Positions 1-14,218 of a stretch of 35,173 nucleotides of DNA are shown here, in pieces. The notes beneath the pieces were generated by a model. The model saw only the letters and a list, made by a program, of their open reading frames with translations. It made no database searches and was not told the origin of the DNA. The position numbers and the translations under genes were made by a program. Within the stretch, counting starts at the first letter, position 1; every line of letters starts with the position of its first letter. This DNA comes from Cruorifilaria tuberocauda (taxonomy: Eukaryota > Nematoda > Chromadorea > Rhabditida > Onchocercidae), in contig JABVXU010000553.1 of the NCBI GenBank assembly GCA_013365365.1, forward strand, positions 1 through 35,173, written 5' to 3'.

Positions 1-2777
1 TAGCAAACTTTTCATAGCGTTGTTTCCATACAACTAAGTGCCTCACCTGAAATTCGATCCATGCTGTCTTTGAACTATTAAAGTGGAATAAAAAGCAGAA
101 TCGAGCCTGTGGTGCCAATTAACCCTAACCTGGTCTTTCATATTTTAAAACTTCACCAGTGGCAGGAAAAAGGAAGATCACTCTATTTGGGCACCAAATG
201 TCGAGATCAGTAATGATTGGAATTTGTTTTTGGAAAAGCAAGCCTTTTATAGAATCAAATTTTAACAGATTTCAAGGACTCTCAGGAATTTTTTTTCGTA
301 GTCAAATTTAGGCAATATACATCAGCATAAGCACTTATTCCATCTCATTCGGGAGTTTGAGAGCAGTAGTAATTAATCTTATTAGGTTATATTGCCAGAG
401 GATTTAATATTTCGTGAGATTTATTGCCTCTTTTTGTAGGATTCAATTTTTATAATTTTCGAACTCTAATATCAGCAATAGAAGTAATTTTGTAAAGAAG
501 ACTTGAAATATATTAAAAACCGTTGTAACTTCCGGAAATGGGAAATGCGGATGAGTTTTCAGATCTGATCAAGCGTTTATTTTTAATTTAATAAAATTCA
601 GTTCTAATTGTAAAGGCTTGCTGATATAAAGTTATCGGAAATAAAAAATCTGAACTAGGGAGGAATCATTTCATGTTTCTTTCCCAAGAAAAACGAAAAA
701 TATTTTCGGATAAGAAGGAATGATCATTTCTTAGTTCCTAAAAGAAAAATCTTGTAAAAGAAAAAACAAATCTCTGTAGTTTACATTAAAGAGATTTCAG
801 TCTTTCACAAACTCAATTTTGTTTGTATTAACTAGTCAAAAAGTTTGTAGGACTCTATAGTTCCACTTTTTATCCCAGCGAAATTTTAAAAGTCGCAACA
901 ATCGAAGTACAATTACTGGAAAAACAGTGAGGAAATAAAATTGACTGCTTAACAGTGAATGTCGCTCAATCATCATTTTTTTTCTTCAAAAAAAATAAAT
1001 TGATAAGCAGTTGAAGCAATATACCTTTTCACTTATACAATTTTAGATTGTGTATCAATTAAGTCTGATAATAACTGCCTGAAAAGTTTAAGCAAAGCCA
1101 GATAATATTCTGATGAATGACAGGTAAGTAAGCCTGATTATCACTATTTCAATAAAAAATCGATTAAACGAGCAGTTTTGAAGACCTTCAGCCTAAACTT
1201 CATTTAAGTAATTTATTTCTGATGAATTGCACTGATAATCATGAGCAGCTCATAATTTTTTTATTTTTGAAAGGAGAGAGCTTTTTAAAATTTAGTGACA
1301 GCGCGAAGCAGTAGACTGCCTTCTGAAAAGATTTGTGATTTAAAAGATGATAGAAAATCAGCAAACAGATATGAAAAATCGAATGTATGTGCATGAATTT
1401 TCACTCATAGGTTCTCACTCATTAACCTCTCAGCTAAAATTTGAAATGCAGTTACAAGTGATTTTAGTCAGCTCTTAAGCTTTTTAATTTACAATATGAA
1501 GGATTGTGATGTCTTCTGATTTAGATAATTCTTGACTTGCTTGGATGCAGTCGCGAAAAGCTACCCGACAAGTCAATTAAGAAGTAGAAGGAGCTGTGGA
1601 TAGGCATATGAAAAATTGCCACAGAATTTACAGACTGTATTTTTTGATTCATCACTACTGTTTCATGGTTATTCAGGATAAATTCTGCAGTTATAATGTA
1701 CCTGAATAAAATTACTAAACAGTTATAAGTAACAACTTTTTCTGTAAAGGGTCAACAGTGCTGTTTCTTATGCTATCACCGTTTGTAACTTAATTTTAAG
1801 AATGCTATCGGTAGGGAATTCTGTCTTGTTGAAGCAATAAACAGATAAATTCCTGAAGGAAAATTAGATATTTAACTAACACTCAGAGGGATGAAGAAAA
1901 TGAAAGGAACTTTACTAGAATAGCATCAGTTGGGAGCTTAGAAATATGGTTAACTATAATTAAAGTAGGTCAATTATTTTTTTCCAACGAAAAACGATAA
2001 GAGCTCATTTATTCATGAAAACTGGAAATCAAAAAACTTTTGGAATCTAAGCTTTTCTGTATGAGGTTAAAATAACTTGCCAAAGAGTGAATTGAGTCAA
2101 CAATTTTACAGCAGGTGTATTAATATTCGAGCAATAGCCATTGTATTTTGCACTTTCATTCTTTCTCTTTTGCAAAATTTGTTCATTTTTTAATTCGCTT
2201 CATTTTCTTAGCGTTATTGTTTTACTTGCATTTCATCTTTATGAATGTCCAATTTTTTTTTTTTTTTGTTAACGATCTTTGTCAAGTACATTAATTCTCA
2301 TATATTATTGAATACTTGATTGCTATCTCGAAATGTGTATATGTCCTTTCGCTTCCAGTTTCATGTCAAAATACCTATCTATAAGGTACTAGTGGTATTT
2401 TTAGTTTATCACTTTTAATATTTTGAAAATGAATCGTTGATTGGAATTACGAAACAACAAATACTTTCTTGGAAATAAATAACATAAGAGCAACATTAGA
2501 CACCAAATGACATGAAGAATTCTTCACAGAACTTGAGGAAGCAGTTATTAGTGATATAAGAATGATTTAATACATTTATAGCGCTGAAATGTGATGATGC
2601 ATTTCGTTCTTACTATCTTCTAGTAACAGCGTTGAATTTGATTAACATTTTTTATTTAATCCGACTTTTCTCTTTATCCGAATGGATAAGTAAAATTTCA
2701 TCTGATGAAATTTTCATTGAATTTTAGTAAATTGGAAGGACAAAACTAGCCGGAGATTACTGCCTTTCGGCATTCTC
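1..2777. other. AT-rich intergenic region, no gene seen
   Basis: I find no open frame with family resemblance or a convincing exon on either strand here. The stretch is AT-rich with homopolymer runs, including a long T run at about 2252-2268. Its right end should hold the promoter and leader of the GPCR gene that starts at 2778. A TTTTAG acceptor-like site ends at 2727, 50 bases before the start codon, and could be a spliced-leader site. Confidence 0.6.
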
Positions 2778-5662
2778 ATGCTGGAGACTTCTTGTCTCAA
2801 AGATAAGCAGCTCTTACTGACCAATAGCAACTTGGATGATTTTTTGCAACATTATGTATTTCCCATGCAATTCATACTTGGTGTTGCCGGGAATTCCATC
2901 AACCTTATCGTATTACTCAGTAAAGGGATGCGTTCTAAGGTTTATTCCTCTTTCTTTCATTTATTTCCATAATATTTGTATGAATTTCAATAACTTTTTA
3001 ACTTTGTAGATTCACCAATATTTGGAATCAATTCAAAATGCATGTTCATTCATTTTCAATTCGAATGAAAGCAATATTTTTAGACAAATTCATTGTTGTC
3101 AGCAATGGCATTTGCGGATTTGGCTCTGCTATTCTGCATGCTTCCGCATTCCTTGGCCTCCTTTGAAGTCGCATATCGCAGTTATACATTTCGTTATTTT
3201 TATTATGTCAGCAAGCGACAATTAAATGCGTTCGCAAACTTCTTTTCCACAGCAGCAACTTGGCTCGTTCTTTTCTTGCTTTTCCATTTTTTTCTATGAA
3301 CTATGAGATATGAAAATAGGTTGAACTTACTGCTACTTAATATGTAACTTATGATTTAATATATTCATACCAGCGTCCTTATTTATATTTCGTTTAATGA
3401 GCGATAGTTTTGGGAAGTAGCTATTTGCTGAAGAGATTTTTTTTCATTCTTTTCACTTATAGTACTTCAGTAAGCCACCTAACTGCATGAACTCAGAGAT
3501 TCGATTGATCATTAAAATAAATAAATATAATTATCGGTAATGTTTTTTTTTTGTTCCTATTTATTTGCTGTATTCTCCTGCATTTTTCCTGTACTTCAAT
3601 GTCCCTCAATTTATAATCTTCTATAGACAATATATTTTAGAAAAAGTTTAGGAAATGATATGATAATGTGAAATGAGGTATTAAATATTAATGTAGCGTT
3701 TTGACTTTGTTAATATCGTCAGCATTTAATCCTCAGGCTTGTGCTTACGGTATCTGCGGAACGATTCATTGGTATTCGATCACCGGTTCATGCTCATTTT
3801 AAATGGAGAGAAAAAGGTGTCATTTTGATTATTGTGCCAATATTCATTGGTGCATTTGTGATCACCTTTTATCATCACATTGCTTACAAATACAGCATCT
3901 ACACTGTATGCAATGGCACTCAGCTAAAGGGCAACGTCAGGCCGGTTTGTTCCTTGTCATTTTATTCACTTTTGTCGCCAGTTAACTGAGAGATGAAAAA
4001 TTTTATTGGATTTGGAGTCAAATATTTCGATAGCTTCTCGATCTTCAATATTCGTGCTGCGCGTCTGCTGGTGATTGCTGATAGCGGAAATGTATACTGA
4101 AATGGCCGTTTATCGGCTTCTTGACAGATTTCATAATGATTGCATAATAGCGGAACTTGAATCCATCAGCTGATTAAAGCATTTGAAATTCACAAGATGT
4201 CATTCCGGATTATTAGAAATAGTAATTCCGAAAGAATATGAGCTAAAAGACTTTAAATTAAATTCAGTCACAATAATAAATTTTGCAGGTTCTATTTCCG
4301 TTACCCTAGATCATTTGCAGATCATTCCTAAATCATACCTAGAACATTTTACATCTTTTCAATCATATATTAAGCAAAATTCAAATTTAAATTTGCTGAG
4401 ATATTGAAATACGATGTTAATTGCAGATAGATTATAACTGGACTGGAAATAAGCTATATGGTAATATGCTCACAAAATATATTCATTATGGGAAGTATTT
4501 ACAACTGATAACAGTCATCTTAGTACCCATTGTTGCTGTTGCATTTCTAAACGTATCACTCATTTGCTTGATGCGTAATCGTGTCATAACACAGCGAAAT
4601 CGTAGTACCAGTAATAACAGCGATTATAGGTTTAGTTTCTCGTCATATTTCTGGATAAAAAGGGATAGGATAAACAAGGTGAAAGAGAGGGAAAAGGAAA
4701 AGAGATAGATTAGTTGAGATGCATTATGTTGAGTAAAGGAGAATGGAAGAAAAAAATATTCCCAGAGTTTTTCGCTTCCAAATTTTAAAAAATATTTCAA
4801 CTATGATATATTTAAACATAAACATCCACCACTGCAGCATGCTACAAAATTGTAACGATACGGGAATAATGCAACGACAGGAGAGGAAAGTGACTGTTAC
4901 GGTACTAACAATTGTAACCTGTTTTACTATAACTCATGTAAGCTCATAAACTTTTATCTATTGCCTTTAATGATTGACTTACATGTCAGCTATTCGGCTT
5001 ACTACTTTAACAATCCGTATATTGAACCGGTCTTGGAAAGTTATTCTGGACAATCTGTTCAATTGCCAGGAGAGAAATCCCAAACATGAAACATTTGACA
5101 AATGCAGGTATCAAAGACTGTGTGGATTTTAGGCACCGTCACTGATACCTTTTGTTTGGGAAACATTTGGCATATCTAAGGAGAATCCATGGCCTTTTTT
5201 AGCAACAGTTAGCATTGCTAATTCACTGCTTATCACTGGAAAAGTTCTTAATTTTGCGTTATTCTGTTCAAGTTCAGTACATTTTCGTCGCCGTCTTATG
5301 CACATATTCCTTTCCTACGTGGTAAGTTTTTAATTTCACCAACTGATGTTTCCTACTTTTGCATCCAATTTTGCATAATGAGTAACTATTTCACAGGCAT
5401 TCCAACGCCCCTTTAATTGAGAAAGTGAAATTTTCTGATGTTTCGAAAGTTAGGAAATACATCCTAAGGCCTTTGCCAAATTTTTTATAAAATTTAGATG
5501 AAGCGATCAGAAGGCAGAAAATCGAAAAAAGCATCAAAATCGCAATTCAAAAATTCCACACCTGTATCCCAGATGCGAAAAGCGAGTACATCTCTCAGTC
5601 GGCGTTCAATTCAATGGCAGGATTCAGTGGGAAGTAAATTTTTGGCCGAAGAAAACAACTAA
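2778..5662 (+). CDS. Class A (rhodopsin-like) neuropeptide-type G-protein-coupled receptor, seven exons
   Basis: Exons: 2778-2939, 3084-3262 (or 3266), 3737-3944, 4427-4629, 4838-4937, 5133-5321, 5498-5662, giving about 401 aa. Membrane segments fall at about residues 26-47 (TM1 with GNSINLIVL), 58-79 (TM2 with MAFADLALLFC), 100-122 (TM3 ending AERF, the DRY-box position), 142-160, 207-231, 266-290 (TM6 running into THAPSLIPFVWE) and 308-330 (TM7). TM7 carries GKVLNFALFCSSS where most receptors have NPxxY, followed by HFRRR; this style is common in nematode FMRFamide-like/neuropeptide receptors. The tail is Ser/Lys/Arg-rich and ends EENN. Phases join cleanly except exon 2 to exon 3, where no in-frame GT donor gives the expected TM3. 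The usual TM3 disulphide Cys is absent (Lys at that position), although an extracellular loop 2 Cys is present (VCNG). The ligand cannot be told from sequence. The family call is firm; the subfamily is not. Confidence 0.85.
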
Positions 5663-5976
5663 AACAGTTATTTTTCTCCCTGACCCTTTTTCTCTCAATA
5701 TTTTACCCGATAGTGGTGTGGATGAAAATGGGAACTTACCAAAATTTTCGACGAAGGGAAAGCAAATCTTAAGGAGCATATTTAAATATTGTTACCAAGG
5801 ATCACAATGAGACTGCACCAAAGTATCGGTTTGAAAATAAACTTTTTTTTTCCATTTTTTCCGTAAAGCATTATGTTGAATTGAATTAAGCTCAACTGAA
5901 TTATTTGAAGTACTCCAATGTTCATCTTTTGACAATTTCATGTCTTTGATCTCATTTCTGTCTGTATAAGATATTG

Positions 5977-5982
5977 AATAAA
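5977..5982 (+). terminator. Poly(A) signal AATAAA, probably of the GPCR gene
   Basis: A canonical AATAAA lies about 315 bases after the GPCR stop codon at 5662. It is in the 466-base gap between this gene and the convergent kinase gene, whose own 3' end may use a TATAAA-like hexamer on the minus strand at 6005-6010. The two transcripts may therefore end very close together or overlap. Confidence 0.4.
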
Positions 5983-6128
5983 ATACATTAGGTATAGAAC
6001 GATCTTTATATCATATCGGAAATGACACCCAAAACAAACGGATATTGCTTAGTGTGAACAAGATAAAGAAGAATTTTAGGTCTTCGTTTTTTTTCACTAA
6101 TCCGAGCCACATCTTAAAAAATATTCAA

Positions 6129-8503
<2,375 letters not shown>

Positions 8504-8514
8504 CGTTTTCCACT

Positions 8515-8518
8515 TCTG
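8515..8518 (-). promoter_or_regulatory. Candidate trans-splice acceptor upstream of the kinase start
   Basis: On the minus strand, ATTGCAG (AG at 8517-8516) is followed by 12 bases (AAGTGGAAAACG) and then the start codon at 8503. This spacing is typical of a nematode spliced-leader addition site. A cis intron with a noncoding upstream exon is the alternative. Confidence 0.45.
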
Positions 8519-9340
8519 CAATTCATGAATAGATTATTTTAAACAAACATTTGAATGGTAAACACAAATACCATTTGCAACGCATGACATAATAATCTTT
8601 AAATGACGTTTACACGAAACCATCAGTATCATCACCGCAACACCAATTTGACCATTGATTAACGTTCTTTAATTCCAGAATTACTAGCAACATCTTCCTG
8701 GAAAGATTGCGCATCTGTCCACACGAAACGCTAAAATGATTCCCTCATTTCTCTTCCTAAACCGCTAGCATATGCTTTTTTCAAGGCAAGGAGAATTAAT
8801 AGGAACCAAAAAAACTTCCTCTGATAAAGTATCATGAAATGCAATTTCTAAGCATGAAAAAGAATGACACCATAATGTACATAAAAACTTAATTTTAGTA
8901 AAACATCACTCTCTACTATATGAGGTAACCATGGAAACATTAGTAATTACCGGTTAAAAATCAACCTGCCACGCAGTACTTCCTCTAATAGAATTTCAAA
9001 TAGAATTTTAAAAATTATAACAATGTTGCTGCATTAAATTCCTAATTACATGTGTAGTGTAGGATGATGTATTTCAATAATAAATATGCAATCACTGTTG
9101 GAAAAAACCGAAATCACACAAAAGGAAATGTTAATTTCATAGATGATGAAATTATGCTTCAAAAAACCTTTGTGTAAATATGCTCAGTTAGAATAATTTA
9201 TTGTCACTTCACTTTCGGTTAATTTACCACTGTTTCAACCACAGTTTCATCATCATCTTTAAGAAATGATGGAGGATTTACCACTTATACAATTCTCATT
9301 TCAATTGTTCCAATTAATTTATATATCCCACGACCTTTAA

Positions 9341-9392
9341 TCTTTGTGCTGTATCGGTTTATCATTATGCAAGAATTTCTTTGTGCTGTATC
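9341..9392. repeat. Direct repeat of 15 bases, 37-base period
   Basis: TCTTTGTGCTGTATC occurs perfectly at 9341-9355 and again at 9378-9392. The function is unknown; it may be a small local duplication. Confidence 0.7.
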
Positions 9393-9785
9393 TTGCGATT
9401 GGAGAAAGGCGTCTTTGGGCGGTATCTGGATCAGATTCGACAAGATTACCCTTCTTGACTAATTGCTGTCAGCGAGCTCAATTCTCATTCAATTGTAGCA
9501 TAATTCGATAGTGTTCAGTCAAAGTCAAATAAAACGACAACTACCACAGTTATTTCTGATAATTGTGTATTGGGAATTCGTCATGTAATCGGAATTTTAC
9601 GTGTCGAAGGCAGAAAAACAAATTTAATATGTAAAATAAGAATATCGAACAATTAAATGGAAGCGTTACATTGAATTTAAATTCATATAAAAAGACACAA
9701 CAAGGTTTAGATATATTCGACATTTTAAAAATTTGAAACCTAAGTTAAAACTCAGCAAAGAAATCTTAGATGTATAGCAATACTA

Positions 9786-9801
9786 GCAAGCAAGCAAGCA
9801 A
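9786..9801. repeat. Short tandem repeat (GCAA)4
   Basis: Four perfect copies of GCAA lie in the intergenic gap upstream of the kinase gene. This is an ordinary microsatellite. Confidence 0.8.
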
Positions 9802-10062
9802 AGATGGATAAAACAATTGTGGAATGATGTCCCAATGATCGAATAATATATCGATACTTTCAGAAACAAACAAGAGCTTCTAAGTAGTTGTAATTGGAGA
9901 ATTGGAAAAAGAAAAAAAATTTGATAAAAAATACAGGCACATATTGCAAACGGTTAATTACATACTTCACGTAGATGACGCAAACTGGATTTAATAGCAA
10001 GCAGTTAAACATCAACAATCTATGGATATTAATTTTTAGACATTTTCTTTTAAATATAAGAA

Positions 10063-11305
10063 TTAATCATTCAAGCGACCTTTTCGTAGAATCAGACCAA
10101 TTCTTGAGTTTTCTTCAAAAAGACTGCGCACCATGTAGACCTAAAAATGAAAAAATTCATTTAATAGTTGGACGTATACAATTAATTCTTTACCACTGAA
10201 ACTATTCATAATCCGATTTACCTGCACAAAAAAGGCAAAAAGCATGATGATCAAGTGTAACACACTCCAAAAATTTATCATTTCATAACTGCGTTCAATA
10301 GCAGTTCGATCAGCCAATTCTATACTTGCATATTGCCTTTGCAATCTCTCAACAGTATTCAAATTATTTTTAACATTTGTTGTCACATCCTGAAAATGAA
10401 AAATTACTCTTGAAACAATTACGAGGAAGCATTAAAAAAATCAATTAAATCCAGAAATATTTGTCAGATAAACATAGTAATAGCGACCTGAAAATGATTA
10501 ACACGCGTATCCAGTGTACGCAAAACTTCAGTTCCGACATTGATCTGTTGATCAAAACCTCCAAGAAAATGACCCTGTGCATCCAAAAGAAACAATTCGA
10601 AAAAAACTCGTTTATCCGACTGAATGCTGAATGTATTATCAAAGCAAAATAAGTAATCACCATAACCGGCACTAGCCATACTCAAATCAATCCTGAAATA
10701 TTAGAAAACTAATGCAACGACAGATGGTTTTTTCAATAATAAGGATGTTTCTCACCTCAATAATTTTTGTATCAATCCAATTTCTTCCCCCTCCCCCCCT
10801 CTGCCAAATAAGGAACAAAAGTCCTTAAATTCCATTAATACATATAATATGGATAAAGGTGCTGGAAAATAAGCCAATTTGTTCAATAAATTACGATTAG
10901 GCGTTTTGAAAAAAACAAAACTTTTAGCAGAACAAAAGGTTATGGCAAAAGTAAAAATTTTCTACAGACTTGTGCGCCCCATCAGTATGTTTCAAATCAT
11001 TGATCAGGCGTAGTCCTTTTGGTGATGTAATAGAGAATGTAATGTCGACTCCTGAAATGACCTGAAATTCAAATATGCTTATTTTATGATATGCCCGTAT
11101 CATGAGTCAAAAAGTACTAGTCTCTACCAAAAATTCGTTAGGACATCACCTGAAAGTCAACCTCAAATGACTGATATTTTTCGTTGGCAATCGTAAATCC
11201 GTAACACTCTGTTTTCCCCGCTGGTATAATTACTGTATAATCATATTCGTCTGCTGCTACTAGGTACCTTGACAGTAAAAGAGATAGGAGATGACGTAGA
11301 ATCAT
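10063..11305 (-). CDS. p24/TMED family cargo receptor, gene A
   Basis: Exons in coding order: 11305-11150, 11061-10970, 10692-10488, 10389-10222, 10140-10063; 232 aa, the usual p24 length. Layout: signal peptide (1-18, MILRHLLSLLLSRYLVAA), lumenal GOLD domain with the paired cysteines C34 (TECYGF) and C99 (DYLFCFDNTF), a coiled-coil stretch (about 152-185), a membrane helix (about 188-210, INFWSVLHLIIMLFAFF) and a short cytoplasmic tail, VYMVRSLFEE then LRKGRLND. The SLFE tail and FDN(T/S)F signature point to the gamma subgroup (TMED1/TMED5-like). These proteins cycle between ER and Golgi in COPI/COPII vesicles and select cargo. The last exon is short and was found by its acceptor (TTTTTAG) and family motif. 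Intron phases 0, 2, 0, 0 are identical to gene B, so the two are tandem duplicates with clearly diverged lumenal parts. Confidence 0.88.
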
Positions 11306-11383
11306 TATCACAGCATATCTAGCTCCCAGTAAGCAGGAAATTATTTTTATCTTGATGAAAGTCTCCGTCCATTTTTCCTAGAA
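11306..11383 (-). promoter_or_regulatory. 5' leader of p24 gene A with acceptor site and upstream ORF
   Basis: On the minus strand TTTTTTTGCAG (AG at 11385-11384) marks a cis or trans splice acceptor. The leader that follows has an ATG at 11372 opening an 18-codon upstream ORF (including its stop) that ends about 16 bases before the main start codon and is out of frame with it. Another short ATG-stop follows just before the real start. Upstream ATGs in so short a leader may lower translation. Confidence 0.4.
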
Positions 11384-11385
11384 CT

Positions 11386-12636
11386 GCAAAAAAACAAATT
11401 ATTATAAAATGAATGTCATGAAGACAACAAACCAGAGGTAACCGTATTCCCAATAGAGACAAACGCTACAGACATAAACTGAAATTCCTCCTAAACACAA
11501 TTTATTCCGATCAAAACTTATAGACCATAATTTAAGATTCCAGTTAGTAGTGCACAACAAAATAAAACAATAAGTCTATGATAAGCTCTGATTGGTTGAA
11601 TTAATATCCGCATCAATTTGTTTCTAGCCTTCATATTTATAAAATGGAAAATATTTCCATTTTTTCTAAAATTACTTATCTTTTAGTTTTTTGTATACCG
11701 TATTCAATTAGCCTCTGTTGATCTTTGTCTGCTCACTAAATTTGCTCAGCACCACAAGTTATACAAGCCTCCACCAAATTCACATTAGATTTTCTACAGC
11801 TCGCAATTCTGACTTCAATTAAAGCTCAATTGTTTGCCAAATACAAAAAGGAACTCTTCAACAAATTAATTGAGCTTACTTACTGAACTGAAACATAGGT
11901 TCAAAAAGTAAGTGGGAATGTTTAGAGACCAGTTATACGACAATCACGAGTAAATGCTCATTTCCTATATTCCTTACCCTTGCAATTTGATACAGATTTT
12001 ATCTTCCTGATACATGCATTTTACAAACACTGAAATCCAATCTTAAATCATTTGTTCCATTAGTGTAGTCTGAATTGGCAGAAAGCTTTTATGAATAAAA
12101 CTTACCTCTCTTACATATCGTGTAAGAGATGTAGAGGAGGTACATTAGACAGCTATAACAAGCACTATATCCAAAAGCTTATACACATAACAGTTTATTT
12201 ATACTAATTAATCTAAAACAATTGAATTTTAAACTGCAAGGAAGTGAACTGCCAATGTAAAAGAGATCGCAGCTAACCTCGAAATAAGTTGAAAATGACA
12301 AGAAAAACAAATCAGTCTAATATTTAACTAACCAGAATTTTATCAAAGCTATGGTGGAATAAACAATGTACAAAAAGAGTACAATTCACAAAACCAATTA
12401 ATACACTTTTTTTTTAGAAGGGAGTCCTTATTTCACCTATCATCTCATCCTTCTATATTATCCTTCTCTTGCCCAAATCAGTTGCTGATAAAGTCCTGCA
12501 ATTTTACATAAAAACAAACAATATTAAACACGTCTATTATAATTATATCACAGTTACCTCCCAATCACAGAAATAATGGTCATTTCTATTATATCATAAA
12601 TTGATCACATGAAAAGATGATACTGATTAACATGTG
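11386..12636. other. Gap between the two p24 genes
   Basis: About 1.25 kb of AT-rich sequence between the stop of gene B and the leader acceptor of gene A, both on the minus strand. I see no extra exon. The gap is long for a worm operon, so separate promoters are more likely, but the acceptor at 11384 leaves the question open. Confidence 0.5.
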
Positions 12637-14210
12637 TCAAAAATGTTGCCGTCTTAATAACTGCCCCAGCTTCGAATTATCTTCAAACAAACTTCTTATC
12701 ATATACACCTGGAAAACAGAATACATTGAGTACATTAACATAAAGTAACTAATTGCTCTCATTCCAAATAACAACAGCTTATAAACCATAAGAAGAACCC
12801 CAATGAAACAAAATACTGATAAAAAATACTTGTAATAAACCAACGACTACTAGAATGACAGAGTTAACGATTGACCACAAGGTCACACGCTCGAGATTGG
12901 CATTCATTATCGCGCGATCACGTGCTTCATAAGCTCGCAAAAGCGACTGATGATATTCGATTTTATTCAGTAGGTTTTTGATGTTGTTGGATGCTTTCTA
13001 AAATTAGATCGCATCATTTTCATCAGCTTTCATCAACAAAAAGAAAAATGCGAAATCACAATTATATGAAGTTAGGAAGAATGGCCAAACTACTAAAATC
13101 AAGTTAAGTACCATTTGATATAAAATGACATACCTTTAAATGTCAAGTTTCTTACACTTCTTTGTAATATGCTATACATTCTTATGCAAAGCACCGAAAA
13201 AGACGTGTAGAGTCAGAAGATTTTCAAAAGATTGTCCTTCTACTGAAGGACAGTCTTTTGAAATTAGCTGGTATCAAGAAAATCAATAAGTCACTCACGA
13301 GGGAATCAGAAACTTTCTAAGAACTTAGTTCTAATTCTTTTCGAGAATAAGTGACATACCTGGAACTTCTGCATTTCAAAACCAAGCCCAGTATATTCCT
13401 GCCTTACAGGACCGAATTCCTCAACCATATTTGTTTCATCAAAGCTTCCATTTGCATCCAGCAAAAAAAGTTCAAAAAAAAGAACTTTACGTGTTTGGTA
13501 GCTAAATGAATTGTCGAAACATAACTGATAGTCGCCAGATTCCTTTATCGAAAACCTTCAATACCGCTATCATCAGAAACCAATGATCGCATTTTTTAAA
13601 TATTTAAAATACTTCAAAATATTCGATGATCGTTCTCAATGATACCTTTTAAGCTACCATAACCTAAATTTAGGATAAATTTAATCAACTGCACTTTAAA
13701 AGTATTATTCCATAAAACGAACTATCAACAGTCTTCTGATGATAGGTTTATTTGCATAAATGAAACGCAAACCTTACTTATGGCTTCCCTCCACCTTCTT
13801 CGTTTCTTGCAGCAAAATTTTGGTACCAAAAAGTATTATAAAATTGATATTCAAATCACCACCATCAACCACCTAAAATTACAGCTTGTATCTTCGTGAT
13901 TTTACCTTCTTTTATTCTTGTTCTAATAAAATTAATTAATTTCACTAACTAGATTCCAAGTGCACAGCCTAATCCACAATCATTATCATTTTCAGTGGTA
14001 AGTGATAAAGGCAGTAAGTTATTAAGGGAAGAAGGAAAGAAGCTTAACCTGATAATCAATTTCCATAAACTTGTGATGGGTATTATTGATTGTCTGAAAG
14101 AAGCAATTATGTTTTCCTGCATCCACCTCAATTGTGTAAGCATATTCAGCACCACGGCATATATGAATGAGTAAGCTGAGAATGTATCCGACATAAAAAT
14201 CTAGATTCAT
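12637..14210 (-). CDS. p24/TMED family cargo receptor, gene B (TMED1/5-like)
   Basis: Exons in coding order: 14210-14049, 13872-13778, 13555-13360, 12997-12830, 12708-12637; 230 aa. Signal peptide 1-20 (MNLDFYVGYILSLLIHICRG), GOLD domain with C36 (HNCFFQ) and C98 (DYQLCFDNSF), coiled coil with LRAYEARDRAIMNANLERV (170-188), membrane helix about 190-210 and tail VYMIRSLFEDNSKLGQLLRR. The tail and the YEARDR segment are close to the TMED5-type gamma p24 proteins, so this copy looks like the conserved ancestor-like member and gene A the faster-changing one. It acts in early secretory transport, probably in hetero-oligomers with other p24 subfamilies encoded elsewhere. The start codon is supported by a signal peptide directly after it and an acceptor-like site five bases before it. 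Confidence 0.92.
13222..13263. repeat. Hairpin (inverted repeat) in intron 3 of p24 gene B
   Basis: Arm 13222-13240 (TTTCAAAAGATTGTCCTTC) pairs with 13245-13263 (GAAGGACAGTCTTTTGAAA) over 19 bases with a single T/C difference and a 4-base loop. It sits inside the intron between exons 3 and 4. It could be a fragment of a palindromic mobile element or a structured intronic RNA; it is short for a microRNA precursor. Confidence 0.85.
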
Positions 14211-14214
14211 TTGA

Positions 14215-14218
14215 TCTG
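14215..14218 (-). promoter_or_regulatory. Candidate trans-splice acceptor upstream of p24 gene B
   Basis: On the minus strand CCACATTACAG (AG at 14217-14216) is followed by only five bases, ATCAA, and then the start codon at 14210. An acceptor this close to a start codon is characteristic of spliced-leader addition in nematodes. Confidence 0.55.

Larger units (their letters stand above)
8519..10062. other. Intergenic region between kinase and p24 gene A
   Basis: About 1.5 kb without a supported gene. It should contain the kinase promoter (minus strand, right of 8515) and the 3' UTR of p24 gene A. It holds a 15-base direct repeat (9341-9355 and 9378-9392) and a short GCAA tandem repeat (9786-9801). 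No coding exon was recognised. Confidence 0.55.

Noticed and set aside
4183..4407. Open frame of 74 codons in GPCR intron 3
   Set aside because: It lies inside an intron bounded by clean splice sites; its residues fit neither the receptor nor a known family.
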